Notes under the pieces: generated by a model
The model's input: the letters and a program-made list of their open reading frames with translations, nothing else
Told to the model about the DNA's origin: nothing
The model's database searches: none
Source: Chloroflexota bacterium
Lineage (GTDB): Bacteria > Chloroflexota > Anaerolineae > Aggregatilineales > J027
Assembly (NCBI GenBank): GCA_013112715.1
Contig: JABFGB010000037.1
Location: 1-37,750, forward strand
Reading direction: 5' to 3'
Length of the DNA stretch: 37,750 bases
Translations under genes and position numbers: made by a program
Part shown: positions 23,958 through 33,409 of the stretch, one piece after another
How the letters are laid out: every line of letters begins with the position of its first letter
How positions within the stretch are numbered: the stretch's first letter is position 1

Positions 23958-26864
23958 CTACAGCACCCGTGTGACCTTTAAGAAACCATCGTGGGATTCA
24001 TTGGCCTGCTCGATAGATTCCTGCGATCCTAACACGACCACCTCCCCCGCTTCGGCGACTTTATCGAGTACATTGGCGAAGGCTTTGAAATCGGCGACGG
24101 TAGTGGACAGCACTTGTTCGCGGCGAACTTGGCGTTTTTCGTCACTATCCCCCGACAAATAGCGCAGCATCGAGTTATAACCTTTGGCATCGGGCAGTTG
24201 ATAGGTATCCATTGCGCCGATGATGCCGATGATGGCTTTGGTCACTTCCTCCTGTGGCAAATCGAGTTGGCGCAGGAAATTGCCAGTGGAATCGTAATTT
24301 TCCAATGAGCCGATCAGGTTGGGGTCGCGGTAGGAGATGTAGGTAAATACACCAGAACGGAAATCGAATACGCTGAATCCGCCATAGGCCCCGCCCTGTA
24401 CGCGGATTTTATCCCACAGCCATGTCGTGCCGAGGAAACGATTAATCACATCTACCGAGCTATGCAGTTTGTAGCCAAGATCATAGAGATTTGCGCCTTT
24501 ACCGACGTAATTGACCTGCGCTGGAATAGTCAGCCCCTCGTGATAACCGCCTTTAGGCCGTAACCATTGTTGGGCTTTTAACTGCATCGCTGGCAACCCG
24601 GATAGGAAATGATTGAGACTGGATCGGATTTTGGCCCAATTCGCGCTGTCCAACGTCACATTGCAGATGACCGCATTGCGATTGACCAGCAGGCGGCGGA
24701 TGTCTTCCAACGTTTTCAGGACGGCAGGCCAATCTTTTTCAATCTTTTCGGCAAGGTCACGCAGGAAGAACAGATAGTTGACACCGCTCATTTGTTCATT
24801 GGCCCACGCCGCCTCATTAAAATGGGCACGCAGACGGGTGTTGACGACGATATGCCCCGCCGGGACAACCTGTGCTTCCTGACCCGCTTTTTCTTCCAAG
24901 ACCATCTGGAGGAAGCGTTCGGGGTTATCGAGATTGACCGTCAGCAGGACATCGCGCAGAATCGCCAAGAGGTCGTCGGTTTGGGCAACGGTGGATTTAC
25001 CACGCAAAAACAGCCATGCCGTTGAGCGATTGGATTCTTGCACGACAGAGGTATAGGTCGCGGTGTCAATGCCACCCGTTTTACGACCAATGCGCTGCGA
25101 CAGTTTGACAAAATCCTCGGTGGCCGTCCCCATTTCAAACAGGGCACGTCCAAATAGGCTTACATAGGGCAGATAGTCTTGGGGCAGCGCGTAAAGGTTA
25201 AACCCGACATCCAAATAGGTGATGCCGTTGGTGAAAATGTCGTGATAGAGGACTTTGCTGCCCTGTTCCTCCAAGATTTCCAGCGGCACGATTTTATTCT
25301 GGCGGTCAATATCGCTCAAGTGGAGGACGGGAATCTTGGCAAGGGCTTCGGGCGTATCCGGCGTTTCTTGGGCCAGTTTCAATTGACGAGTGTTTTCGAT
25401 AATCGCTTTGAGATCGGCTTCGTTCAATCCGGCCTTGATTTTTGCCAAGCGGGCGACTTCATCATCTTCCAAACGCTGGCGATAGTCGGGGTCATGTTCC
25501 AAGATGACAGTAGCACGGTGACTATTCTTGAGCAGGTATTGTTGAATTAGCCCCTCAAAATAGCGCGGGTTGCTGGCGAAGTGATTTTTGATGGCGTTTA
25601 ATGGGCCTTCATAGGCTAATGGGCCAAGCGGATCGCCATGATACACCCATGAGGTCAAGGAGGCAATCAATAGGGCAAGGCCACGCGGGAAGCTGCCCGT
25701 ATTCAGTTCACGCAGTTGAAATTCAATCGTGTTCAAGGATGCCTCGACGGTATCGGGGTCAATGCCGTCCTTAACAAGTGCTTCCAAAGTTTCGGCAATG
25801 AGGGCCTCGACCTTACCCACATTTTCCGGCAGGACACCCTTCAAGCCCGTTGAGAAATACATCTGGCGCAGTTCATTGACCAAGCCGCTACCTGCCAAAT
25901 CTTCACCGAGGCCGGATTCAATCAGGATTTTACGCAGCGGGGCGGCGGGGGTGCCAATCAAAATATGGGTCAAGACCTGCATCGCCATGTTGATTTCCGA
26001 ATTGGCGGATTCGGGCAGTAGCCAATTGACCGTGACCATACTGTTGGCTTCTTCCCCGGCGTCATAGGGATAGGTCAGGCGCTTGGGAGCATTAAATGGC
26101 TTTTGCAGCGGAATGGTCGAGTCAATTTCTAGACGCTGAAAATCTTTCAGATAGTCATTGGTAAAACGGAGACGCTCGGCGGGGTCATCGTCACCATAAA
26201 AGAAAATCATCGAGTTGGAGGGATGATAGTGCGTGTCATAGAACTTCTTAAACTGCTCAAACGTCAGAGTGGGCATGACCGCTGGGTCGCCACCGGAATC
26301 GAGGCGATAGAGATTATCGGGGAACATGGTGGCCTGAATGCGCTGGCGCAGCAAATCATCGGCGTCGGAATAGGCCCCTTTCATTTCATTAAACACCACG
26401 CCTTTGTAGGTCAGTGGGTCGTCGGGGTTCTCTAGCTCAAAATGCCAACCCTCTTGCTGCAAGGTTTGGGGGCCAAAACGTGGATAAAACACCGTGTCCA
26501 TATAGACATCCACGAGATTATAAAAATCGCGGAGGTTCTGGCTGGCACAAGGATAAACCGTTTTGTCGGGATAGGTCATGGCGTTGACAAAGGTTTGCAG
26601 AGACCCTTTAAGTAACTCCACAAATGGGCTTTTGACCGGATATTTACGCGACCCGTCCAAGACGGAGTGTTCCAAGATATGAGCAATGCCTGTTGAATCT
26701 TCCGGCAGAGTACGGAAGGTGATACCAAAACATTTATTCTCGTCGTCATTTTCCATCGAAAGCAGTTCCGCGCCGGTCTGCACATGGCGATAGAGCCGGG
26801 CTTGGCTGTTTAGTTCAGGAATAAAGGTATCTTTGACGAGTTCAAAACCGTGTTGCGTCGTCAT
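23958..26864 (-). CDS. M16C zinc metalloprotease, presequence-protease-like
   Basis: A 968-residue protease, the size of the single-chain PreP/Cym1/insulinase-like group that degrades short unstructured peptides inside a closed chamber. The inverted zinc motif HILEH lies at 62-66 (H62, E65, H66) and the third ligand is E160 in GVVFNEMKGAYSD. MTYPDKTVYPCASQN and the C-terminal RVQGGAYGGFSVFD (with the Arg/Tyr substrate-carboxylate region) are typical. No signal peptide is visible, so cytoplasmic peptide turnover is likely. It lies downstream of two HtrA-like genes on the same strand but behind a terminator, so it is probably a separate unit. The ribosome site is weak (AGAG). Confidence 0.88.
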   Translation of the reverse strand: MTTQHGFELVKDTFIPELNSQARLYRHVQTGAELLSMENDDENKCFGITFRTLPEDSTGIAHILEHSVLDGSRKYPVKSPFVELLKGSLQTFVNAMTYPDKTVYPCASQNLRDFYNLVDVYMDTVFYPRFGPQTLQQEGWHFELENPDDPLTYKGVVFNEMKGAYSDADDLLRQRIQATMFPDNLYRLDSGGDPAVMPTLTFEQFKKFYDTHYHPSNSMIFFYGDDDPAERLRFTNDYLKDFQRLEIDSTIPLQKPFNAPKRLTYPYDAGEEANSMVTVNWLLPESANSEINMAMQVLTHILIGTPAAPLRKILIESGLGEDLAGSGLVNELRQMYFSTGLKGVLPENVGKVEALIAETLEALVKDGIDPDTVEASLNTIEFQLRELNTGSFPRGLALLIASLTSWVYHGDPLGPLAYEGPLNAIKNHFASNPRYFEGLIQQYLLKNSHRATVILEHDPDYRQRLEDDEVARLAKIKAGLNEADLKAIIENTRQLKLAQETPDTPEALAKIPVLHLSDIDRQNKIVPLEILEEQGSKVLYHDIFTNGITYLDVGFNLYALPQDYLPYVSLFGRALFEMGTATEDFVKLSQRIGRKTGGIDTATYTSVVQESNRSTAWLFLRGKSTVAQTDDLLAILRDVLLTVNLDNPERFLQMVLEEKAGQEAQVVPAGHIVVNTRLRAHFNEAAWANEQMSGVNYLFFLRDLAEKIEKDWPAVLKTLEDIRRLLVNRNAVICNVTLDSANWAKIRSSLNHFLSGLPAMQLKAQQWLRPKGGYHEGLTIPAQVNYVGKGANLYDLGYKLHSSVDVINRFLGTTWLWDKIRVQGGAYGGFSVFDFRSGVFTYISYRDPNLIGSLENYDSTGNFLRQLDLPQEEVTKAIIGIIGAMDTYQLPDAKGYNSMLRYLSGDSDEKRQVRREQVLSTTVADFKAFANVLDKVAEAGEVVVLGSQESIEQANESHDGFLKVTRVL

Positions 26865-26991
26865 ATGCTTGCTTCTCTACCTATCTCTTGTGGGGCATGA
26901 TACTGACAGTAGTACATTCGGCATTGAAATTTTGTTCAATGGTACTTCGTTTAGCATAAATTGTCGAAAAATCAGGCGACTACTTACCCAA

Positions 26992-27034
26992 ACAAAAACA
27001 CGGCCTGCCCATCTCGGATGAGCCAAGCCGTGTT
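26992..27034 (-). terminator. Terminator after the HtrA-like pair (minus strand)
   Basis: AACACGGC (26997-27004) and GCCGTGTT (27027-27034) form an 8-bp stem enclosing a smaller CATC/GATG hairpin. On the minus strand a T-rich run TTTTTGTTT follows. The rest of the 192-base gap before the M16C gene shows nothing clear. Confidence 0.75.
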
Positions 27035-27056
27035 CCTCCCTATCAGAAATATAGAT

Positions 27057-27695
27057 TTAGGCCATCGAGTCCTTGAGGAACTTTTTGACCACATGGACAG
27101 GGATGGCTACCCCCACATCTGGCCCACTAATCATGGTGTTGATACCGATCAGACGACCAGCGGTGTCAATCAATGGGCCGCCAGAATGACCGGGGCGCAT
27201 GTGTAGGCTGACGACGACCCATTCCCGACTGCTAAACGGAATATCGGGCATTTCAGCCCCCATGCCGATCACGATGCCGCCGGAGACCGCATTGCGTACT
27301 CCCCAAGGATGCCCCAACGCCATGACCCATTGACCGGGTTTGAGGTGTTTGGAATCGCCGGGTTCGATGGTCGGCAGGCCGCTGGCTTCAATGCTGAGGG
27401 CGGCAAGGTCGAGTTCGGCGTTGTAATACAACACCTGCGCCGGAAACTTGCGCCCATCGTTCAAGGTGATGTTGGGCGTTTCGTCGTGGATGACATGGGC
27501 ATTGGTTAAAATCAGCCCTTCCGAATGCCAAATCGTGCCCGCGCCAATGCTGCGTTCGCTGTTGGTAATTTGCACGAGGGCATGATAGGCCCGATCAATC
27601 GCGTCGGAAATATCGTCGTTGAGTTGACGTAGACGATCCGATCCGCCGATTTCCACTTCCCTGACTGCTTCAAACTCCACTTCCGCGATACCCAT
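27057..27695 (-). CDS. Trypsin-like serine protease, HtrA type without PDZ
   Basis: A 212-residue S1C-type protease with the full triad: H67 in LTNAHVI, D96 in ELDLAAL and S171 in RPGHSGGPL. GAGTIWHSEGLILT and ALGHPWG are typical of DegP/HtrA-like enzymes. It lacks a PDZ domain and any signal peptide or membrane anchor; the first 25 residues are acidic and hydrophilic. It may therefore act in the cytoplasm or be exported by an unknown route. It is 46 bases downstream of a PDZ-containing relative on the same strand; a terminator follows it. AGGG lies about seven bases before the ATG. Confidence 0.82.
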   Translation of the reverse strand: MGIAEVEFEAVREVEIGGSDRLRQLNDDISDAIDRAYHALVQITNSERSIGAGTIWHSEGLILTNAHVIHDETPNITLNDGRKFPAQVLYYNAELDLAALSIEASGLPTIEPGDSKHLKPGQWVMALGHPWGVRNAVSGGIVIGMGAEMPDIPFSSREWVVVSLHMRPGHSGGPLIDTAGRLIGINTMISGPDVGVAIPVHVVKKFLKDSMA

Positions 27696-27741
27696 AGTCC
27701 CTGTTCCCCTTTTTGACGTGCCAAATCAACTCAAAATAGCT

Positions 27742-28635
27742 TTACTGGCGTTCGCCGACTGTAACTGTCACTTCATGGATTTGACCGCCGCGTACCAGTT
27801 TAATCTTGGCGTCCTTGCCGACCTTATCGCCGGTCAAGCCTGCCAACAATTCGTCGGGGACCCGCACGGGATGACCATCGAGGGCCACAATCACATCCCC
27901 CAACATCAGACCACCTTTTTCGGCAGGGCTGTTGGGTTCAACGGCGACCAACAGTAGGCCCGTTTCTTGCCCAAGCTGCTGCTCCAACGTGGCGGGCAGA
28001 CGGACAGGCTGTGAACCAACCCCTAGATAACCACGACGCAGTTTGCCGTGTTTCAGCAGGGTGTCCACAATCGGGGCGATGGTTGTGGTGGGGATGGTGA
28101 CGCTGACGCCACGCAACAAGGTCGAACTATTGATGCCGTAAATCTCACCCCCCACGCCGACCAATGGCCCACCGGAAAAACCGGGGTACATGGTCACATC
28201 GGTTTGTAAGTAATAATCTATCTTGCCACCCGCCGGGGTATGCCATTCTTCGGCAATTGAACTGATCACACCGAGCGTCGCCAGCACATTTTGACCCGGA
28301 CGACCCAACGCCAGCACGAGATGACCGACTTTGAGGCTATCGCCACCTGTCCAATTTGGCACACTCAGATTTTTGGCATTCGAGCGCAGAACGGCGACAT
28401 CCGTAGTGGGGTCGCGCCCGACCAGAGTGGCAGATACGGTTTCACCATTGGGCAGGCCGATATGCAGTTCTTCATCGCGGGTGACGACGTGGCTGGCGGT
28501 GACGATGACGCCGTCGCTGTTCCAGACCACACCTGTCGCGGACATACGTTTGCGGCCTTCGACGCGCACCAGTGAAGCGCCGACATTTTCAACTGCCGCC
28601 GCCATTGCATTCGAGAGTTCATTTAATACGGTCAT
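27742..28635 (-). CDS. HtrA-like serine protease with C-terminal PDZ domain
   Basis: A 297-residue protease. The triad is H49 (TASHVV), D79 (TTDVAVL) and S154 (GFSGGPLVG). A PDZ domain occupies about 200-295, with RRGYLGVG, GLLLVAVEPNSPAEKGGLMLGDVIVALDG and the usual closing strand. The protein starts directly with the protease domain and has no membrane anchor or signal peptide, unlike most HtrA/DegQ enzymes. GGGAGGAA lies six bases before the ATG, a strong ribosome site. It precedes the PDZ-less protease and was probably duplicated from the same ancestor, though the two are now quite different. A 115-base gap separates it from the regulator gene upstream. Confidence 0.85.
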   Translation of the reverse strand: MTVLNELSNAMAAAVENVGASLVRVEGRKRMSATGVVWNSDGVIVTASHVVTRDEELHIGLPNGETVSATLVGRDPTTDVAVLRSNAKNLSVPNWTGGDSLKVGHLVLALGRPGQNVLATLGVISSIAEEWHTPAGGKIDYYLQTDVTMYPGFSGGPLVGVGGEIYGINSSTLLRGVSVTIPTTTIAPIVDTLLKHGKLRRGYLGVGSQPVRLPATLEQQLGQETGLLLVAVEPNSPAEKGGLMLGDVIVALDGHPVRVPDELLAGLTGDKVGKDAKIKLVRGGQIHEVTVTVGERQ

Positions 28636-28750
28636 GTGGGTTCCTCCCCCAATTGAATTGCATCACTCAAGATGATTTAGTTATAGCCGAGCGAGGGGGG
28701 ATGATACATCGGCCCTGTGGTGAGTAGCACCTAGAAAAATGGGTAGGTGG

Positions 28751-29398
28751 TTATAAGAGAATTAGGCCAAAACGGGAGGCCCGCACCACTGCTTCGGTAC
28801 GGCTTTGGGCATTCAGCTTGGTCATGATGGCGTTGACATGGAATTTTACCGTGTGGTCGCTGATGGCAAGACGTTGGGCAATGGCTTTGTTGGTGAGTCC
28901 CTGCGCCAGTAATTGCAGGACTTCCAATTCACGCGGGGTCAAGGCTTCGGGGGGTAATTCGGGAGTGGAGGCAGCAGATTCTAAGGTTTGGGTCGCCAAT
29001 GCGGGGTCAAGCACAGTCAGGCCATTGGCAACCGCGTGAATCGCAGCGACCATCGGCTCGGTTTGCACATTTTGGAACAGCAGGCCGTTTGCCCCTGCCC
29101 GCCACGCATTCGCCGCGAAATCTTCGTCTGGCAAGAGGGCCACCACGCGATACTGGCTTTCCCTCACTTCCCGTAAGCGTTCCAATATGGCGGCAGGCTC
29201 CCAGCCTAAGTCCCAGACTATGACGGCAGGGCGGTAAATATCGAGCATGTGCAGCAAATCCCCATCGGCGGCGACCTGCCCAATCACATTAAAGCCCGGT
29301 TGGTCATTGAGCAGCGCGACCAGCCCCGTCCGCGCCAATGGATTGTCGGCGACAATCAAAAGGCGTAAATCCTCGTTTGCAATCGGTGAATTTAACAT
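28751..29398 (-). CDS. NarL/LuxR-type response regulator with atypical receiver
   Basis: A 215-residue two-domain transcription regulator. The C-terminal LuxR-type helix-turn-helix (about 150-210) is canonical: [25 protein letters not shown], then [14 protein letters not shown]. The N-terminal receiver (about 10-125) keeps the phosphorylatable Asp (D63 in VIVWDLGW) but deviates elsewhere. The usual acidic pair reads AD (VADN), the switch Thr/Ser after strand 4 is not found in VVALLPDED, and the conserved Lys is Gln (Q109 in GLLFQN). It may work without a phosphorelay. No sensor kinase gene is nearby. It lies six bases after the LysE-type gene, so the two are probably cotranscribed. Confidence 0.82.
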   Translation of the reverse strand: MLNSPIANEDLRLLIVADNPLARTGLVALLNDQPGFNVIGQVAADGDLLHMLDIYRPAVIVWDLGWEPAAILERLREVRESQYRVVALLPDEDFAANAWRAGANGLLFQNVQTEPMVAAIHAVANGLTVLDPALATQTLESAASTPELPPEALTPRELEVLQLLAQGLTNKAIAQRLAISDHTVKFHVNAIMTKLNAQSRTEAVVRASRFGLILL

Positions 29399-29404
29399 AA
29401 CAGC

Positions 29405-30040
29405 CTAAAGAAGTCTGTGTAATGATTCCCAAATGAGTGATGCCCCAAAACCCACCAGCACCATCAAGCCGATCCATAAGCCAATCTTGACGGCTTGCGC
29501 TCCCAAGCGGCGGGCTTGATGGAACAGGATGACCAAACCAGCCATCGTCAGCAAAAACATCCCATAAAATCCCAGTACAAATAAAACAGCATGGGTCGGG
29601 GTATCGCGCCATGCGTCAATGACCAGTGGCCCCAAGACGGTGCCCCAGAACAACCATGCCCCCGGCCCCAACGCATTGATGATAACTGCTTTACGCAGGT
29701 TGACGGGGATAGGTTGTCGGATAGCTGCATCGGTATCAGCCGCCTCCGAAGGTAAATGTACCCCGTTGCGAAGCTGCTGCCACAAGCCCCACGCGATATA
29801 TAGGACAAATAAGCCACCCAATAGGCCGATGGCATCTAGTAAATCGCTGCTGGCCTGCCCCAAAACGAGTAGGACGATGGTGACAACCGGGGCATCACTA
29901 ATCAGCGGGGCCAAGATCAGCCATAGGGCATACCGTGCCCCGTGTCGGAGGGTGTGCATGAGCATAAAAATCTGCAACGGGCCGGGGGTCATGCCTGCCG
30001 CAAATCCAATGCTGATGCCACGCACAATCAGAGCTATCAT
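29405..30040 (-). CDS. LysE/RhtB-family exporter
   Basis: A 211-residue membrane protein with about six hydrophobic helices. The N-terminal signature GFAAGMTPGPLQIFMLMHTLRHGARYALWL matches the LysE/RhtB amino-acid-exporter family (GxxPGP, then a Gly after about 15 residues). The later segment NALGPGAWLFWGTVLGPL corresponds to the second conserved Asn/Pro-containing half. The ATG at 30040 is preferred to the TTG at 30043; GAGG lies about ten bases upstream. The substrate could be an amino acid or related metabolite. It is the first gene of the minus unit running into the response regulator gene, and is divergent from the large membrane protein gene. Confidence 0.75.
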   Translation of the reverse strand: MIALIVRGISIGFAAGMTPGPLQIFMLMHTLRHGARYALWLILAPLISDAPVVTIVLLVLGQASSDLLDAIGLLGGLFVLYIAWGLWQQLRNGVHLPSEAADTDAAIRQPIPVNLRKAVIINALGPGAWLFWGTVLGPLVIDAWRDTPTHAVLFVLGFYGMFLLTMAGLVILFHQARRLGAQAVKIGLWIGLMVLVGFGASLIWESLHRLL

Positions 30041-30144
30041 CAATTCATCGCCTCTTGTAAACAGATGAACCCCTCTAGCTTACCTGAATGTCGTAGGGAA
30101 TACACCTATGCGTTTGGGGAGGATTTCGGCTACACTACTGCCCC

Positions 30145-32268
30145 ATGTCGAACCAAAAATCCCATCTCATCAGTCTCGTTATTTTTGTCTATCTATGTGT
30201 CGTCGGTCTGGTCATCCTTAAAGATTACCATCGGGAGGCCGATTTTTTGACGACCCAGTTGACCCGAAATCTCCATGATGGGCGAGGCATAGTCTATACT
30301 CCCGGCGAAAAGACGCTGCTGACGGCCAGTCCCTTACCTGTTTTGATTGCTGCCGTGCTGCCATTTGAGGAAAATGCGACATTGGCAATGGTGTCGGCGG
30401 TGGCATATGCCGTCGCGGGGGGCAGTCTATTGCGAATGATGCACCGCTGGGGATATAGCAGCCTTGAAAGCCTACTATGTGTCGTCTTATGGCTGGCCTC
30501 ATGGGTCGTTTGGGCGGGGATACGCTCATCGGCGGGACTAACGGCGATGTTTATCCTCGGCGGATTGGAATTGGCGACCTATGCCAAATGGCGCTGGGCC
30601 GGATTAATGGCGGGCTTGGCGGTCTTAGCACAACCGACGGGCTTGATCGGGGCGGCGTTGATTGGTGTGTATGTCCTGACCCATGAACAGGGTCGGCGCT
30701 TCTGGCAAGTGGTGTGGCTGCCGGGGGCGATTTGGGCGGGGGTCGCCATTGGGGTCTATGGATTCGATGGATTAGCGGGGCTGGCGCTGGATTTATTCCC
30801 TCAAGCGGATTGGGCGTGGCTGGTTGTTGTATGGCTAGGTCTGTTGATCGTGGGTGGCCTAGCCATTTCGCGGCTCACTTGGTCGGATGAAAACCGCCCG
30901 ATGCTGGTTTTGATTGGGTGGGGGGTAGGTGAAATCGTGGCTCGTTTCATATTCTCAAGCCGTGCGCTCGAAAGCACCGCGTTGGGGTTGGCGGTGGCCT
31001 TAATCTTAGTCAATCTCAGCCGATGGCCTGTCCTGAAAAATAGCCAAATTCCCATGTTGGTGGGGTCGGCTATAGCGATAGGCTTAATTTTGGCGATTGC
31101 ACCCCCCGAAACCGAAAAATCGCTGCGAGATGACCAACGACTGGTGGAATATTTGGGAGAGGCCACAAGCTATGCCCATGATCGCAGTGATGCGCTGACT
31201 ACAGAATTAGACGGTGATGAGATTTACCGCTTGGATGGTCGGCGCTCCCCGTTTATTGATGCGCTGTTGCGTCGGGAGGATCGGGAATCGCTGGTGGTGG
31301 CCCTTGCCCCGGAGGTGCTTTATTTTAATCGGGAGGATGGGCCACTGGCGGATATGGATATGCAAAGTCAGGGCTTGGTGGGATTGAATTATACGCAGCA
31401 GGCCATAGATGAAAATGCACCTGTGCGAAGGGGCGATGAATTATGGGTGCGCGAATCGGTGATTGGGGAATGGGAGGAGATACATATCCTCGATATTGAT
31501 TACAGTCCTGATGTGACACTGGTGGGCTATGCAGTAGATAACACTTGGTTGCGCCCCGGCGAAACACTCCGATTACGCTTAGATTGGCAACTAGACCGCC
31601 CTCCCACGACCCAAATGGGGGTGTATGTCAGTTTATTGGACATCACAGGCAATCCGATTGTGTCCATCTTCCCCCGGTTCGAACCCGTGACGTGGAAGCC
31701 GCTGGAAATCAGCACCTATCATGCCTTGTTGATTCCGGCGGATGCCCAACCCGGTTTGTTGAATATCTCGGTGACGCTGGATTACAAAGCCGCTACGTTG
31801 AATCAGGCGACGATAGGCAGTGTGTTTTTGCATGGTACGGCTGTTACACCGCCCGCAACACAAATGGGCACACTCGGCCCGGCGATTTTGTACGCCGCCG
31901 AATTTTCCACTGCTGAGGGGCAAATCGCGGTTAATTTGATGTGGGGGGCACAGGAATCATTTAACCACGACTATGATATTTTCCTACATTTTTTGCCGAC
32001 GGGTGAAGCCGCGCCGTTGCGACAGGCGGATGGGACTCCAGTGGGTGGTCGTTATCCGACGCGGTTCTGGCAGGCGGGGGACGTGATTGCCGAAACCCGT
32101 GTGCTTACGATGGCGGATGTGCCCGCCGGGGAATATCAGATTCGGGTTGGGTTCTATGACCCCAAGACGTTTGAACGCCTGCAAGGGCCATCTGGTGATT
32201 TTATCCCGCTGACAAAGGTGACGATTGGGAAAGATGGACAGATTACGGTTGCTCCGTCATCGCCATGA
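30145..32268 (+). CDS. Polytopic membrane protein, GT-C glycosyltransferase-like
   Basis: A 707-residue protein. Residues 8-26 are a first helix; after a loop with TASPLPVLIAAVLPF about nine more helices run to about 330 (the last, MLVGSAIAIGLILAIAPP). This layout resembles GT-C/PMT-family glycosyltransferases, but the first loop lacks a clear acidic motif. The rest is soluble and beta-rich, with two related modules: GYAVDNTWLRPGETLRLRL to VYVSLLD (about 455-500) and GQIAVNLMW to GEYQIRVGFYD (about 590-675). Such modules close many Chloroflexota glycosyltransferase-like proteins. The 3' end overlaps the SGNH gene on the other strand by 26 bases. The sugar donor and acceptor are unknown. Confidence 0.6.
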   Translation: MSNQKSHLISLVIFVYLCVVGLVILKDYHREADFLTTQLTRNLHDGRGIVYTPGEKTLLTASPLPVLIAAVLPFEENATLAMVSAVAYAVAGGSLLRMMHRWGYSSLESLLCVVLWLASWVVWAGIRSSAGLTAMFILGGLELATYAKWRWAGLMAGLAVLAQPTGLIGAALIGVYVLTHEQGRRFWQVVWLPGAIWAGVAIGVYGFDGLAGLALDLFPQADWAWLVVVWLGLLIVGGLAISRLTWSDENRPMLVLIGWGVGEIVARFIFSSRALESTALGLAVALILVNLSRWPVLKNSQIPMLVGSAIAIGLILAIAPPETEKSLRDDQRLVEYLGEATSYAHDRSDALTTELDGDEIYRLDGRRSPFIDALLRREDRESLVVALAPEVLYFNREDGPLADMDMQSQGLVGLNYTQQAIDENAPVRRGDELWVRESVIGEWEEIHILDIDYSPDVTLVGYAVDNTWLRPGETLRLRLDWQLDRPPTTQMGVYVSLLDITGNPIVSIFPRFEPVTWKPLEISTYHALLIPADAQPGLLNISVTLDYKAATLNQATIGSVFLHGTAVTPPATQMGTLGPAILYAAEFSTAEGQIAVNLMWGAQESFNHDYDIFLHFLPTGEAAPLRQADGTPVGGRYPTRFWQAGDVIAETRVLTMADVPAGEYQIRVGFYDPKTFERLQGPSGDFIPLTKVTIGKDGQITVAPSSP

Positions 32269-33409
32269 TATAGGGCACAACCTTATGGGCGAACTCACAC
32301 GTCGCGGCGGGGGTTAAGTGCAGGCCCGTGTTGGTAAATTGGTCATTGGGTGCAGCATCCCATAAATCGGTATAGTGCCAATTTTCGCGCTGGGCAATGC
32401 TGGCAAGCAGATCACGATAGCTGTCATAGGCCCATTTGGGGTAGTAGTCGTTATAGCGGTTTTCATTGTTAAAGCCGCTGGTACGGAAAATGGGTTCGTT
32501 GACCACCAAAACTGGCAAATCGTGATTTTGCGCGATGTCCATGCCTGCCAGCATCACATCGAACGATAACAAATCTTCCGTCCAGCCACCTTCAATGCGG
32601 GGCATCCCCAACAGGTCATCACCGGGGAGCAGATTTTCGACACGCTGCTCATGAAATTTGGGGTTGCGGTGGTCGTACCCCGTCGCCAACCATGCCACGC
32701 CATAGACTTGATGACGGAGCAGGTCGGCTAATTCGCGGCGTTGGCTGATAATGCTGCGTTCCCATAAATTGGGGTCGTCGGGAAGGCGGTTTACATCTAG
32801 GGCAAGGCTGTAGCGTTCGATTAGGTCACGGGCAAGGTCGGCGTTATTTTGAACGACCTGATGCTTTAGTTGGTCTTGGATATAAAACCCGGCAAGGGTC
32901 AAAAACCAGACCACCAAATCGGGCTGATATTGCAGGGATTCTTCCAACAGCATCGAATCTTTGAGGACATTGGTTACAGGATAGCCCAAATTGTAGACCA
33001 CCAAGCGCCGACCATCCGGCATCCGATAATTACCCCGATTGATGCACGCGCTGAGAGTTTCATCTTCTTCCAGCAACCAGCCCCACACCGAAGAATCGCC
33101 CAAAAAAAAGACACGATATTCATCATCGGCCTTCGGGGTTTGGCTGAGTTTGATGGAGGCGAACATGCCCTCTAGTCGCTGTACCGAGATGTTGTAGTCG
33201 CTGGCGGGATTTTCGGAGTAGGGCAGACGGTCACGCCCCGGCAGGACTGAGTTATAGAGGGTGATGCGGCTTAGAAATGGGAGGGGGTTGGTGAGGGCAT
33301 AACATAGATTGAGGGCGATAAATAGCAACACGCTTTTTATCACGACGTTGCGGACAAAACGTCGGTTATAGGGGGTTTGGGGCTTGGTCAGCCAATCCCA
33401 TCCGGCCAT
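32243..33409 (-). CDS. Membrane-anchored SGNH-like protein, DltD-type partner
   Basis: A 388-residue protein with a basic N-terminus, one membrane helix (about 22-40) and an extracytoplasmic SGNH/GDSL-like domain. The nucleophile motif is GDSSVWG (S106), followed by a block-III-like VVYNLGYPVTN. The C-terminal His is probably H364 in NTGLHLTPAA; the usual Asp three residues before it is Thr here, so D356 or another acid may serve. It starts directly after the MBOAT stop codon (TAA-ATG), with AGGAGG upstream inside that gene, so the two are coupled. Position and topology match DltD, AlgJ/AlgX and PatB-type partners that pass an acyl group from the membrane acyltransferase to an envelope polymer. 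Confidence 0.75.
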   Translation of the reverse strand: MAGWDWLTKPQTPYNRRFVRNVVIKSVLLFIALNLCYALTNPLPFLSRITLYNSVLPGRDRLPYSENPASDYNISVQRLEGMFASIKLSQTPKADDEYRVFFLGDSSVWGWLLEEDETLSACINRGNYRMPDGRRLVVYNLGYPVTNVLKDSMLLEESLQYQPDLVVWFLTLAGFYIQDQLKHQVVQNNADLARDLIERYSLALDVNRLPDDPNLWERSIISQRRELADLLRHQVYGVAWLATGYDHRNPKFHEQRVENLLPGDDLLGMPRIEGGWTEDLLSFDVMLAGMDIAQNHDLPVLVVNEPIFRTSGFNNENRYNDYYPKWAYDSYRDLLASIAQRENWHYTDLWDAAPNDQFTNTGLHLTPAATCEFAHKVVPYIMAMTEQP

